DNA of 64,000 nt, taken from Sipunculus nudus. Lineage: Eukaryota; Annelida; Sipuncula; Golfingiida; Sipunculidae. Each line of letters starts with the position of its first letter. The first letter of the stretch is position 1. The stretch covers positions 31,856,901 through 31,920,900 of the forward strand of contig CM049317.1 in assembly GCA_026874595.1 (NCBI GenBank), read 5' to 3'. A program made the position numbers and the translations under genes. Of the stretch, positions 22,650 through 34,879 are shown one piece after another. Below the pieces are notes generated by a model, which saw nothing but the letters and a program-made list of their open reading frames with translations, was not told the DNA's origin and searched no databases.

Positions 22650-25600
22650 GAAAATTGAATCTGAACGAGTAAAGTGTTTCTCCATCAATAAAACCAAGGT
22701 ATATTTTGTAACCTTAGGCTTTAGATATATTTTTTTGTGTCAAGAGCAACGTACATTACCCACGTGATAATAATGTTCATACACTTAAATGTATGAAAAG
22801 TAAAAACTACAATTTTCTGTTTTTGTTTACAAAGTAATGTTTTCATTACTCTGACTCAAGACTTAGAAGCGGAGTAAAAAGATACTTTTCGTGTGTCCTG
22901 CAAAGTGTCTTTAACACACTTTAAGTTATAGAAGAATAAAAAAATGGCTGCTTTTGTCAAATGCATGATAAAATGTCCATGAATAAGGGACATTATATTA
23001 TAATAATGTTGTTTTGGGAGCGAGTTATGGTTGTCAGAACAGGACGAATCCAGGATTTAGAAGGGGTCCAACTATTGATCGGGGGTGCAATAATTGGTTT
23101 GAAACACTTAAAAAGTTGCGGCGGATAAAAGGGGATGGGATTTTGAATCCTTTTCTGCAGAAGACCCTTGATGGACGTTTTACATTTAAAGTTAAAAAGC
23201 ATACTGAAACATTCAAAATGTCTCTAAAAAGCTGCCACAATGACCATAAAAAATGAATTCTATCATAATATATTAGACATCAAATATAAATGTTTTATTG
23301 GACCTTTATTTTAGTTCACATAGGATCATTCAGTGACATTTAGCATTCAGTGATATTCTGGGTTCCCTAAACTGTCATTGGACGCTAGAATATTTGAATT
23401 TTAAAATAAAAGTTACCCTGTTAAATCCGAGATTTTAGTCAATATGCCCACTACATATGGTAAAAGCAGGCTCTCTAATTATTTTTGAATGGTTATGAGT
23501 ACACGATTTTAATGGACACTCTTTTAAGGTAACGTGTTTATTTTCCTGTTATCTATCTGCCGAAAAAAAAGCTGTTTAAATAACTATTGATAGGTATAAA
23601 GGTATATAAATAATCTTTGAATGGTTATCAGAAACAGCTAATGCTGTTTATTTTGGCACCTTTTCTTTATTTTTCTTAAAATTCAAATGTCTTTAAGACA
23701 CTTTGAGAACGTTAAACGGCAGGGTATATATAATAGGGGGGGGGTACAGGGGATCCCCTTCTTTCCCTGTCTAATAAGTCTTTCTTTACTGATTATACCT
23801 TAATTTGACATTAATAATCATACTGATTTAACTGTGTGTGTTAAAAAAATATACGTTATGTTAGAATCGTGTAACACTGTGAAATGGTTTAAAGCTGTAC
23901 TTGTAGAATTGACAAGCTAATCCACGTTAATTTCAGATATTTGTAATGGGTGGTTTTTATGTAATTATTCAGTTCTACAACCAACACATTGAAGTCATTT
24001 ATGATAAATCTGTAAAAATTACATGGTGGAGCTTTTGATAATGACTTCAAATATGGACACACAGCGGAAATGTGCTCCAAAGCGAGTACACAGACAAATG
24101 TGCTTCAGCATATTATTATCTAATTCATTGGATAGTTGTGTTGGTATCTGTAGAGCCTTAATCTGATGTATACCACTTTTAAGAGTGCCTTTTATTAAAT
24201 GTATCACTTTATGGTAATTAAAACTTATAGGAGAGTCCAAGTAAACTCTCAATGCCATTTTCAAGCCATAATCTTTTGGTGAACACTACATATACCATTT
24301 TCTTTAAAATATCACAGTACACATTCCGGTGTACATTAAAGTTACATATCCCAGATGAATGTTGCACAATCAAGTTGAAGTATTGGTCACACATTCCGGC
24401 CAAACATTAAAACTGTATAACTTCTGTTGGTGAGTAGCTGAAACGGCATATTATTGATTTTATTAATTTAGTATCAATCCTAGCCTGAAGTATACGCTAC
24501 TTCCCACCATGCAAAGTTCTCACAATGTACTATGAGGACAATAAGGACACAGATGCCCATGTCTATCTCCTCCTACATGTCTGTATAGCTGACGAATCAT
24601 GTACCCTTTTTATATCCTAACTGTGGCATATCAATATTGCTTTCACACGGATTTAGTTGATTAAAGCAACTAACGGATCATGTAGTGATTATAATGGCCA
24701 TAGTGTCATTATATATGTACATGTAAATTATCCAGAAATAAAATCTTTCATCAGACATGGCCTTTTAGCCTAACCTAAAGTAAATCTAAAGGTATTTGAA
24801 CAGCTTAAGAGAAGAATTAAAGAATTAAAATGACATAAAATGATACACTATCACAAACATTTAAGTCCAAATTATAAATTTTTATAATACCTCTAAATCT
24901 GTCATGGAAGCTTCAAATGAGAGCACCAAGGTTCGTATATCAAGATTTTAACAGTGTAAATGAGGGTTGTTTAACTCCAATAAGTACAACATCTTAAAAC
25001 AGTGCACAAGTCGATTAATATTCAAGTTGAAATGGGCATGGTATTTCACAAAACCTGCCAGCTGATATATTTGAAATAACTACTATCCAATAAAAGCTTT
25101 ATTTCTATACCTTTACAGTCAAATTACCAATTTATCATTACTAATATTTATCACTATTACTTGTCATCATACTTTTATATGACTAAAATGGTTGCAAACA
25201 CCTGGGACTTTAATTCATGCATGCGATCGATTAATCAGTCATTGAAATGATATTCTTGATGCACATGGTATTTTATCATTACATTCTTAGCATTATAGTC
25301 ATCATAGTAGCATGTACATGCATGCGTTTTTAATATTCTCTATCTGGCACGGAATATACATAATGTTGATTGTGAAAAGCAGTATAAAAAGGAATCGACT
25401 TATATTAATGACTTATATTGTTTAAGAAACTGCTATCAAATTGTCAAAACATATTAACACATAATGACAGTAGAACAAAATGTAGCTGTGTTATAGTCGC
25501 CAGCGCCCCCGGTGGCCACAGTCGTATAGCAAATAATAGTGTTCTAATGTGGCCCGTGCGTGACAAAATGGCTAACTTTTAAGTATGTGCATTCAGACAT

Positions 25601-25780
25601 CTCAGAGAAGAGTGAGAGACAAACACACAAGCCCACAGACAGGGCGATGAGACTAAGTATAGTCGTATACAGGGTTACAAGTTCAGTGAAATCCGAGCCT
25701 TATGTAATCAATTATCTACATTTTTTTTTATCCATTACTCGATTATCACTTGGCAATACAGAATTTTAATTTACATTCAA
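22650..25780. other. No gene recognised
   Basis: AT-rich DNA with short ORFs only, the longest 81 codons at 24019-24264 (-). A G-run of ten bases lies near 23735. A segment at 25500-25690 is more GC-rich but has no recognisable identity. Confidence 0.45.
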
Positions 25781-25784
25781 CAAA

Positions 25785-26037
25785 ACAATTTGATATTATG
25801 CATATCTTGAATGAAATATGACCTACTTTACATCGAACAAGGAAAACACCAAAATTTTATATCTCGTGACCTTGGTGACCTACAATATGACCTTCAAATT
25901 CAAATTTGGCGATAGCATCCACCCATATCTTTTTTACGTCTATATACTGATCAGATCCCACATGGATGCCTGCTATCAACACGCGATGCCGCTAAAAAAA
26001 TAATTCCAGCTCACTATTCAGAGTTTGGCTGGCCCAC
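25785..26037 (-). repeat. Second copy of the dispersed 22325 repeat, inverted
   Basis: The reverse complement reads TAGTGGGCCAGC, then GCGGCATCGC, TAGCAGGCATCCATG, GATATGGGTGGATGCTA and GAAGGTCATATTGTAGGTCA. This is the same order as the words in the 22325 copy. Confidence 0.7.
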
Positions 26038-26770
26038 TATTACTGCTTAAACTACTATTTCCAGAATTGTTTTATACATTGCAGTGGAAACAACTTTACA
26101 TTTAAAAGTACGAATAATAACAATTATTCCAACACACTGGGGGATGGGAGGGAAGGGGTGACATGGGAATAACTAATCATCTGTGACAGCAGGGGTGATC
26201 GACCACTGTTGCCTCACTAATGAGGTTACCCAGGCAGGGCTGTAGTGACAAGAAATGGACAGCCTGGTGTTTGACAAAGCAAATGAATGCAATACAGCCT
26301 CTAAATAATCAATAACTGGCCCAATGTTTAAGCTTTTATTTTAAATTTCAGAGTTTACCAGACTAAATCTTTATGTGTCCCTGCTGTAAAATTAAATCAG
26401 ATGTACTTAGGGGAGAAAAACGTGCCTTGGTCAAAATTTAAGGTACTGATTTTATATTTATGCTCAAAACTGACAACAGTTACAAAATTCAGATCTAATT
26501 TTAGGTATACCATTGAATCTTGACCAAATAAAGTTATACACCTGAAAAAAAAGTTTATTAACTTGAATTAAGAGGGTGTTAAAAAAACAAGTTTTCCATT
26601 TTAACGTTAACATACGTTAAAAAGAGCCAATCTTGTAAAAATCGTTCTGTGCAACAAATAACATTTGTGGCATGAATTTTTTTAATTATTCAATAAGGAA
26701 AAATTAGAAATGAGCCTAAGCATGTATTATTGACTACATAATTATGCCATTTATAAGGGCTCCACTCGAA
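26038..26770. other. No gene recognised
   Basis: A moderately GC-rich patch at 26130-26250 and otherwise AT-rich sequence without recognisable features. Confidence 0.45.
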
Positions 26771-26774
26771 TAAG

Positions 26775-26902
26775 TGGGTGCAATGTAGTAACCGCCCCGT
26801 CCGTCTGTCTGTCCATCCGTCTGTCTGTCCGTCAACTTCGTTTTCGGATGATAACTCCAGTTTAAATGGACATATGCATTTAATACATATGCATTTACAC
26901 GT

Positions 26903-26952
<50 letters not shown>

Positions 26953-27450
26953 GCAAATATATGGTACACCACTAAAGCAAAAACCCTATTGATTTTTGGG
27001 TCATGAGGACAAAGGTAAAGATCACAGGACCCACACCTTTTAAAAGATTGAGGATGCATTTCAAGCAATATCTGCCATGGAAGACCTTCTATCTCGCACA
27101 TACGTCTCACCTGCAAATAGGGAAAGAACCCTTTCATTATAAGGGTCACAATGTCAAAGATCAGTGTCACAGAAGACATCTGTCCTCAAATTTGTTTCCG
27201 GATGATAACTCCAGTTTGAATTAACATATCGATTTCAAACTAGACTTATTAATGGCCTACCACTAATGTAAGAACCCTATAGATTTCGGGTTGACGAGGT
27301 CAAAGGTCTAGTTCGCCACACTCAAATATTTAAAAAGATTTTGGATGCATTTAAATGTTTCAGCCAAAATATGTTACTTTTGGTTACCTAACCATACGGG
27401 AAATATCATATTGATTTCAACATCACAAGTTCAAAGGTTAAAATCACAGG
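26775..27450 (+). repeat. Tandem array of a bivalve-type interspersed repeat
   Basis: A (CCGTCTGT)-rich start at 26797-26832 precedes TTCGGATGATAACTCCAGTTT (about 26841), repeated as TTCCGGATGATAACTCCAGTTT near 27196. Each is followed by a block of the type CCCTATTGATTTTTGGGTCA and GGACAAAGGTAAAGATCACAGG (about 26985), repeated with drift near 27271 and 27410. Repeats with this text are very common in bivalve genomes (from memory, not searched). A (TA)n tract has grown inside the first unit. Confidence 0.7.
26911..26950. repeat. (TA)n microsatellite
   Basis: TA run inside the first unit of the bivalve-type repeat array. Confidence 0.95.
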
Positions 27451-27459
27451 ATCATCCTA

Positions 27460-27815
27460 CTGATTTATATGCTTAAACAGATATACAGTATAATACATCT
27501 GGTGTTTTATGCTTGTTTTGCTTGGAATAATCCACTCCTTCACCTTCATACAGGTCTCTGCATATAATCTTTTTTTTTTGTTTTTTTCCGAAAATAACTC
27601 AGCCCGCACTAGAGGTCTATAGACCTTTTGCTGGGCCCTTCCTCTCAATATTCTAGTTAAATCAAGATTTTTTTCCCTAGGTTTACCAATCACGATGAAG
27701 TGCAACAGCGACTTTAATTTGGCATTACAGTTTTGAACTTTTTAAATTTCAAAGATATCATATTTGATTGAAAAGGAACTGTAAAAGTGTTCACTACACA
27801 CTACATATTAAGTAA

Positions 27816-27903
<88 letters not shown>

Positions 27904-29034
27904 ATGAAGTAGCAAAGAATCCTTCACCATACTGTCTGAACACCTAATGTATTATTATCAAGTCGACTTAAAAAATAAACCAGGTTGACTGTGACTAGTT
28001 ATAGCGATATTGTATCATTAAAAAAATATATTCAAGTGGCACTGTGAGAATTATATTATATAACATATACAGGAAAGGCAAAGCAAGCCACTGTCTTCTT
28101 AACTGACAAAACATATCTGATCATATGGTTTCTGTTGAAGCTCTTAAGATAACTATGTTCAGTATAACATATAAAGCATTTAAAACATTGAGCTTTTACA
28201 TAACAGTGACTCAAATGAGTATGAGCCTGTTTCAGCTACAGCTTATGGATAAAATCAAATTTACATTTACATAACGCTGCTATAAAACTGATCGACCCCA
28301 CACGGGTTCCTTTGTCCACACATGTATATCGTTTTTTTCCAGCGGTGAATAATCCGCTTGTAAAAGATCACATATACTAGGTCCTTCAATTTTGTTCCAC
28401 TGTCCAAAGAAAGCGAGGTACGTGGTCGCAATATTTTTCCACTCTGAATATATACGGCTGATAAATCACCTGCATAAATTGTTAACGGGAACTCTGTTAC
28501 AGTTGGTTTCTTAAAATAATAATTATTTCTTTAAATATAAAAAGAAAAATACTTCATCAGTATATTAAGCTTTTTATTTACGCATTGTAATGCTAGCGAT
28601 TAAATAACATTAAATTATATATAAATGTTGTATCAAATATTATTGAGATATATATTAACTATATAAAATATATACTAGATTATAATATATTATTAAGTTT
28701 AGTACTGATTTATTCTTATTTTTTCTAAATTAAGAACATTTTGTTTTCTAAATAAGGAACTTCAGAAGTTCCTATTATTCCTTATAGAGTTATAAGGGAA
28801 AACGGTATATAAACATAGCAGGCTGTCCCCAATAATAAAAAAAAAAATAATAAAATAATCTGGGATAATACAATGTTTTGATTAAAATTATTTTTACAAA
28901 AAAGAAATTATGTTTGCATTTAAAACCCGGTTGATATGGCTTATAAAACATATGTCTGACCGGAATCGAGGAGAAATTCTCGGTAATAAATGTGCCCTTA
29001 TATGTATGTATATATATATGTGTGTGTGTGTGTA
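27460..29034. other. No gene; one long (TA)n tract
   Basis: Apart from the TA run at 27819-27901, only AT-rich sequence and an unsupported ORF of 82 codons (27457-27705, -) are present. Confidence 0.5.
27819..27901. repeat. (TA)n microsatellite, 83 bp
   Basis: Pure uninterrupted TA tract, among the longest in the window. Confidence 0.95.
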
Positions 29035-29035
29035 T

Positions 29036-29271
29036 CTTACACCGCTAATGTGAAATTGCCCATTTCATGAAATTGGCAGTTATTTTTTCCATTTCGTGAA
29101 CTTGGCAACCGCATTTCCCATTTCGTGCAATGGGTAAAATCACTAAATTCAGCTTGCCGATTTCGCGAAATGCTCAACCACTTTTCCCCTTACATGCCAT
29201 TGGTAATACCACTAAATTCAGCTTGCCCATTTCGTGGCAAGACAATCGTTGCCCATTTCATGAAATGGGCA
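29036..29271 (+). repeat. Cluster of seven short imperfect palindromes, copy 1
   Basis: The motif CCCATTTCRTGAAATGGGC or a variant occurs at about 29052, 29092, 29117, 29156, 29186, 29226 and 29251. Spacers such as AAATCACTAAATTCAGCTTG occur twice. The last copy, GCCCATTTCATGAAATGGGC, is a perfect 20-base palindrome. Confidence 0.8.
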
Positions 29272-29518
29272 CCTTTTAAACCTACAAATATCTGTTGAAT
29301 TCTGATCACACCTTCTGATATTATATTGGGCTCACTTATACAGGCATATTTGTACACAAAACCCCGTTTTATCACAAATGATAACAAAATATTTTGATAA
29401 ACATATATTATATTATGTATCAAACTAAATTGTTAACTTAGAACAATGGAAAACATGGTTTCCATTGCAGTATTATCAATATTTGATAGATAATAAGATT
29501 TTAATTTGATCTATATTA

Positions 29519-29539
29519 TTTTTCAATTATTCTTGAAAG

Positions 29540-29572
<33 letters not shown>

Positions 29573-29589
29573 ATATAAATATATATGTA

Positions 29590-29631
<42 letters not shown>

Positions 29632-29877
29632 TGAAATCTCCTATCTCAGAGAAAACATGTTCAAACACTGACATTTAATGGCAGGTTGCAATAATTATTC
29701 TTAATCATGTTTAAATGATTGTTATGTATTATTATTTGGACTTTGAGTTTGATATATTGCTTTTATGGTAAATTTTATGTCAAATTTCTAGTATAGGTGT
29801 TCACAATCATTTAAATGAGATGCTGTTTTCAGTAGTGTTTAAATATATTCAGATTGTGAGAGCTATTTGCCAGTGCT
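29519..29877 (+). repeat. Dispersed about 340-bp repeat with internal (TA)n, copy 1
   Basis: It starts TTTCAATTATTCTTGAAAGT, has a TA tract (29540-29629), and continues with CAGAGAAAACATGTTCAAAC to AGAGCTATTTGCCAGTGCT. A near-identical copy in the same orientation lies at 37778-38117. No coding potential is seen. Confidence 0.85.
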
Positions 29878-29939
29878 TCCCGCCATTTCCAATAGCAGTC
29901 CTTACCCAAGGACTTATTAAGCGTTTTCAAAGAAAAATC

Positions 29940-30890
29940 TAAAGGGACCAACCTGGATCGTAATTAAATTAGGCGGGTTCTAGGTCCACCTGCGACGTTT
30001 TGTGCAAGTCTGGCCGAAAGGGGGCGCAAAATATAATCTTTCATAAAAATTGTGTAAAATATAGGCCGAAGTGACCTTATGTTCGATGTCAAAAGAGACA
30101 TTACATTTACCTCACCTAACATAAAGTAAGATCCAATTGTTAAGATTTGTGCCCGTTTGACTTTGTGGGTGCTGAACGTAGGCTTTCCGCTCGTAGATCA
30201 CATAATTTAGGTCCTCATGGACTTATCTGTTGTGCTGGAATTTTGCCCAGGATCTTAGATATTAAGTCAACAGGTTCTAGGTCAAACCGGTTATGATTTG
30301 TGCATATCTTTGCTAAAATCATGTATTTTTCCCTATATTCAACAGAATGAAGGTGACGGTCTAATTTCAGGATTCAAAGGAGACTTGCCATGGACCTCCG
30401 TTAGATTTGCGTTAGAAGGCTCTAGGTCCAACAGTTACGTTTAATGCCCTGTCAGTTTGGATGCTTAAAGTCATGTCTTGCCCCTAAGCTCTGTTAATAT
30501 TGATCAGAATAACCTAATTTCGTATTTTCAGGGAAATTTGCGTTAGACCTTATGTGTGCTACGTCAGCTATCTATTTGTATCCTGTCTGGCTGCCTGGGT
30601 GCTCGAAATTAGATTTTGTCAATCGGCTCTTAGGATATAGGTCAAAGTGAACTATTTTCAGGCTATCAAGGAGCTTTGCCGACCCTCCATGGATGATGCG
30701 GTAGAAGACTGTAGGCCTAACGGATACAATGGATGCCCTGTCTGATTTGTCTTGGTGCTCATAATCATGCTTCTTAGCTCGCAGAATATAGTTCAGTGAT
30801 CTAATTTCATGTTTCCTAGGACATTCGACTAGGACGTCTGTCAAAAAGTCTACCGGTTACGATTTGTGTCCTCTTTTCCATTAAATTACC
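29940..30890. repeat. Diverged satellite, about 143-bp unit, about seven copies
   Basis: The anchor CTAGGTCAAACCGGTTATGA and its variants recur at about 29985, 30134, 30279, 30422, 30559, 30711 and 30848, with spacings of 137-152. The units also share TTTGTGCCC or TGCCCTGTC, GGGTGCT and CTTAGCTCG or CGCTCGTAG words. Divergence between units is high, indicating an old array. Confidence 0.7.
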
Positions 30891-32036
30891 GTTAAAATGT
30901 TTATGTTCACATTTTAGTGTTCAACTAGGTTGTTGAAAAAAATGTGCATGGATCATTACGTAATAAGTTTGTATTAACCATGTCCGAGTTTTTACATATA
31001 TTTGCATTGCTTATTTAGTTTTACTGTGGATTCAGAAATACTTATTGAGATTTAATTTTGTGGTATTCGTAGATTAAGAAAAGACAAGAATACATGAACC
31101 CATCAATTAAAGGATCAGACGGACAAAGCATATCTTAGCGGCAGCTGAGGTCCACTTTATTTATATAGTTATAATACGAATGTTTTATACTGTTTTAGGG
31201 ATGCCACTCTTAACATTTAATGAATACTTTCCCTGTAAGTTACTATTAATGCTAAGTGATTTACAAATAGCCTGTGGTTAATTCCATCATTTCCCTTTAT
31301 ATCGCATAAACATAACCCCAAATGCTGTTTAAAAAAACAATATCAATATACATTATATATCAATATACTTTAAACTGAAAACATTTAGGGTGAAATCTTT
31401 AAGAACACTACCACTGACACGACAAGAAAAGTACACATATTCCAGTGTTTATCACCAAGGTTCTAGATGCACGGCTATTCATTTGTTTAAAAGACAACGG
31501 TTATTTATACACATTTGCATTTTCCCGGGACGCGAACGTATTGATCACTTATCTCGGGAAGAGGTGACCACAGTTGCATGCAAGTGCGTGCCATAAATAA
31601 AACGAGTGGTACTACTTCCGAAAATTGCCGAAAATATTACATAAATTTTAGCCGTAAGTAAGCGTCAGAGGATACTACTATGCAAATTTTGTCACACTCT
31701 AATTCCTCTCTGATCGATCCATTTAAAAAAAAAGAAATAGTTGAATGCCTCTTGGAATGCCAATCATACCTATTGTCCTTCGGCCCACTGGAGGATTTAC
31801 AGGCGCTACATGTGGCTACTGCAATGTACTCTATTTAAATAATTAAAAAAAAACTTCTTGTGGAAGGTCCCGTTTTATTTGGCCTCCAACCAAGTAAGGA
31901 TTTACGTTTTCTGTGATTGTGGGTAACGTCAACATTTCCCAATAGACGTTAGAATCCTAACAACATTCACCTAACGATCGGATCGCATCACGTGAAACAG
32001 TCTGTAGTGAACTTACCGTGTTGTTTTTCTTCAGTG

Positions 32037-32037
<1 letters not shown>

Positions 32038-32103
<66 letters not shown>
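32038..32103. repeat. (TA)n microsatellite
   Basis: Pure TA tract of about 66 bases. Confidence 0.95.
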
Positions 32104-32105
<2 letters not shown>

Positions 32106-33008
32106 GTCATACCATATCATAAGAGACACATGTTGGTATGACCATTGGAAGACAATGAAACCAAACGAAGCATATATTACATGCTGAATAATTTTTTTTT
32201 CATCAGATTTCAAGCAGGGATGAAAACTAGCTATGAGTACGAATTTTTATTAGTACCATTATTTGGATCCACCTTGTTTCCCGAGCCATAATAAATACAC
32301 AGAACCTCAAACTAATGCAGTTAGTGATGTTGCTCCCTTCACTCGTGTTTGTCTCCTCAGCGAACCATAATGCTTACTGATAAACAACATTTTCCGCTTG
32401 GAATAGTCATTTTTGAGGATATTTACACTGCGGCTAATTAAATATGTTTAAAATAGAAAGAATCAAGTCTCAAGACTTTTTGTTTTGGGGAATTGTTGCA
32501 GCACTGGTCCCCTGCATGGCCTGAGTTTGTTTCAGTTTGACTTTTGCATCGAACAATATAATGTGTTAAGATCCCCTAGGAGTATACATTTTCTAAAAGC
32601 CAAGGGGATTCTCTACATGATGATAAAATATACTTTGTTTGTCGGGAACATGTTTGAATATAAAGCGTTTAAATTTAATTTTAAAATTTAACATAAAAAC
32701 CTTTCTCCCAGTACATCAGAAAAAGATACAGAATATATTTTTATATTTATCAAAATTTAGATAAAAATCCCGCCTTTTTTGTGAGTTCAGTTTTAAAATT
32801 ACGATTTTACAGAGTAATTAATTTTGAAAACTTCACAAATCATTTTATTTTTTTTACGTTTTCCTAAACGAAATCCTTCCACTTAACTTTTAAGCGAAAT
32901 ATAAAGCAGGCCCCCTGAAAAAAAAAACGAATAATAAACCATGCATATATGCCAGATTTTCTAAGCCAACATAAAATATATCATTTATAATAACATACAT
33001 ATTTATGA

Positions 33009-33009
<1 letters not shown>

Positions 33010-33052
<43 letters not shown>
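33010..33052. repeat. (TA)n microsatellite
   Basis: TA tract ending in a short CACAC tail. Confidence 0.95.
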
Positions 33053-33053
<1 letters not shown>

Positions 33054-34013
33054 ATATATTTATATATGTGTACATATGAACAACCGCTAGAAGTAAGGTT
33101 GATATTTTGATAGATATAAAATATGCGTGAGTATATGAATAGTTATTTTATGGTTAATACATCACTCACTGTTTACACAATCCTCAAATGACACTATATA
33201 TTTCAATAATATTAAGTCCCGGACGGACTTCGTTTTTTACCTGCAGAGGAGATTTGTTTGAGTTCATTCAACATCTGCAGGTTTACAAATGGCATTCGAG
33301 ATTTGCGTCGTCGGCACTTCGTAGTTTCATTTGTTATTATATACTTAATATTTAGTTGTAGCGATGTTGACAGTATGAATATCGTACACGTAATGGTCAT
33401 AATATGAAGTACCCTATTATGAAATAATTTTGTGTATCTTTCGATAGGCTAAGGATATGGCAGAAATAACATGATTCCTTGTTATGTTTTATTTCAACGT
33501 AATATACACGACAAATTACAGAAACGCCAACTATACTATAACACAATACTAACAGATAATTCACAGCCACGTATATGATTGCACACTGCTCTCCAACGCT
33601 TATCAGTTTTATATATCCTCAACTTATTAGATTGGGCGATAAAACGTCGACTATCAACTCTGGCCGCCCCGTGCATTACTTAACCAGTTGCTCTTTGCTT
33701 TTGGCCGACTAACCCAGGTGAGGGCAGGGGGTAAAGTAATTTGGCAGGCCTGTTGTAAGGCTGGAGTTAGTTTTCAAACCTCCTGTCAAAACATCGTACT
33801 GAAAAGAAACCATCTTTTCCCACAAATTACAACCGGCCACCCAAAACGTGCTCAAGTGCATTAGATGGCTATTCACACATCTATATATGTGATCTATGCC
33901 GCACATCATATAAAGCCATCAGATCTCCCTGCTGCATGCAAAAGTCGCCGTGCCGACACGTGTAGTGGGTCAGACTATGACGTCACTACCGTGACGTGAC
34001 AGAGAGGTTTTGG

Positions 34014-34087
34014 ATCTGGCATGACCAAGAGGTTAAGGCAGCCGCACCGGAAATCGGAAGAACGTGGGTTCGAACCCCACGGCCAGT
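34014..34087 (+). ncRNA. tRNA-like sequence (SINE head or tRNA relic), copy A
   Basis: A D-arm-like GACCAAGAGGTTAAGGC and a perfect T-arm GTGGG-TTCGAAC-CCCAC lie about 30 bases apart. An acceptor-like CTGGC pairs with GCCAG at the 3' side. The anticodon arm is irregular and two outer acceptor pairs are mismatched, so it is not a convincing functional tRNA. The D-arm resembles serine or leucine tRNAs. Confidence 0.55.
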
Positions 34088-34576
34088 GAACCGACTTTTC
34101 TGTGTATACACTTTCCAACTATAAACAATGAACCAGCATTGCTATTCATACAATTATATATATAATATATCCCGCATCACTAGGAAATAACGAGACATCT
34201 ATAATCAGCTTCATAGATAAAAAAATCCCCTGTCAAATTTTGTATAAACAGGGGTCAGATGTCACACAAAATCGGCAGCACCCCTAGAGGACTACATGTG
34301 AGTCAATAACACAAATCTATATATACACGATAAGGCCATGTAGGAAAGCTTCCCCCTTTGTGGTTACTGTGTAGACACCCTGCCACCATTTACTTCTCAG
34401 TTGTCAATGAGTAGTTGGTTATGTGTACGTGATTTATTATTTAAAAAACATACCGGTTTAGTAAAAAGATGTCCGGCCGATGTTGTTTGAGAGGATTATA
34501 TTGATTCAAAGCTAATTTAGTTTAGCTGACTTATGCTACTTTACATATTGATATAACATATATCATATTCTGATGA

Positions 34577-34578
<2 letters not shown>

Positions 34579-34645
<67 letters not shown>
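34579..34645. repeat. (TA)n microsatellite, copy A
   Basis: Pure TA tract at the tail of the minus-strand SINE in copy A. Confidence 0.95.
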
Positions 34646-34646
<1 letters not shown>

Positions 34647-34770
34647 CAGGAGAAGATCTCCTGGGACTGGCCACGACAACCAATCTCAAAGCCATGCCGG
34701 GATCCGAACTTGGGTAAACAGTCGAGCTTGTAACCATTCGACTGTGCATATTTCATTGGACTATATTTCA
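34646..34770 (-). mobile_element. tRNA-derived SINE with (TA)n tail, copy A
   Basis: On the minus strand CAGTCGAATGGTTACAAGC (box A-like) is followed about 25 bases later by AAGTTCGGATCCCGG (box B-like). A short body to GGCCAGTCCCAGGAGATCTT and then the TA tract (34645-34579) follow, which fits a SINE whose tail is a simple repeat. Copy B (42850-42925) keeps only the head. Confidence 0.5.
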
Positions 34771-34879
34771 TGAGGCATAAATATAGAGAGAGAAACTTGC
34801 ATTAGCGGAGAGGCCGTTTATGATTGGCATAAAGAAAACAAAATTACTTCGAATCATGATAACGCCTTATAAAGTTTCA

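Larger units (their letters stand above)
30891..33205. other. No gene recognised; two (TA)n tracts
   Basis: A 68-codon ORF at 31390-31596 (+) ends beside an AATAAA, but it has no splice or domain support. TA runs occur at 32038-32103 and 33010-33052. Confidence 0.5.

Noticed and set aside
31390-31596. 68-codon ORF ending at an AATAAA signal
   Set aside because: No upstream exon, acceptor support or domain. AATAAA is expected often in AT-rich DNA.
34014-34087. Functional tRNA gene
   Set aside because: The anticodon arm is irregular and acceptor pairs are mismatched. It is better read as a tRNA-derived repeat or relic.
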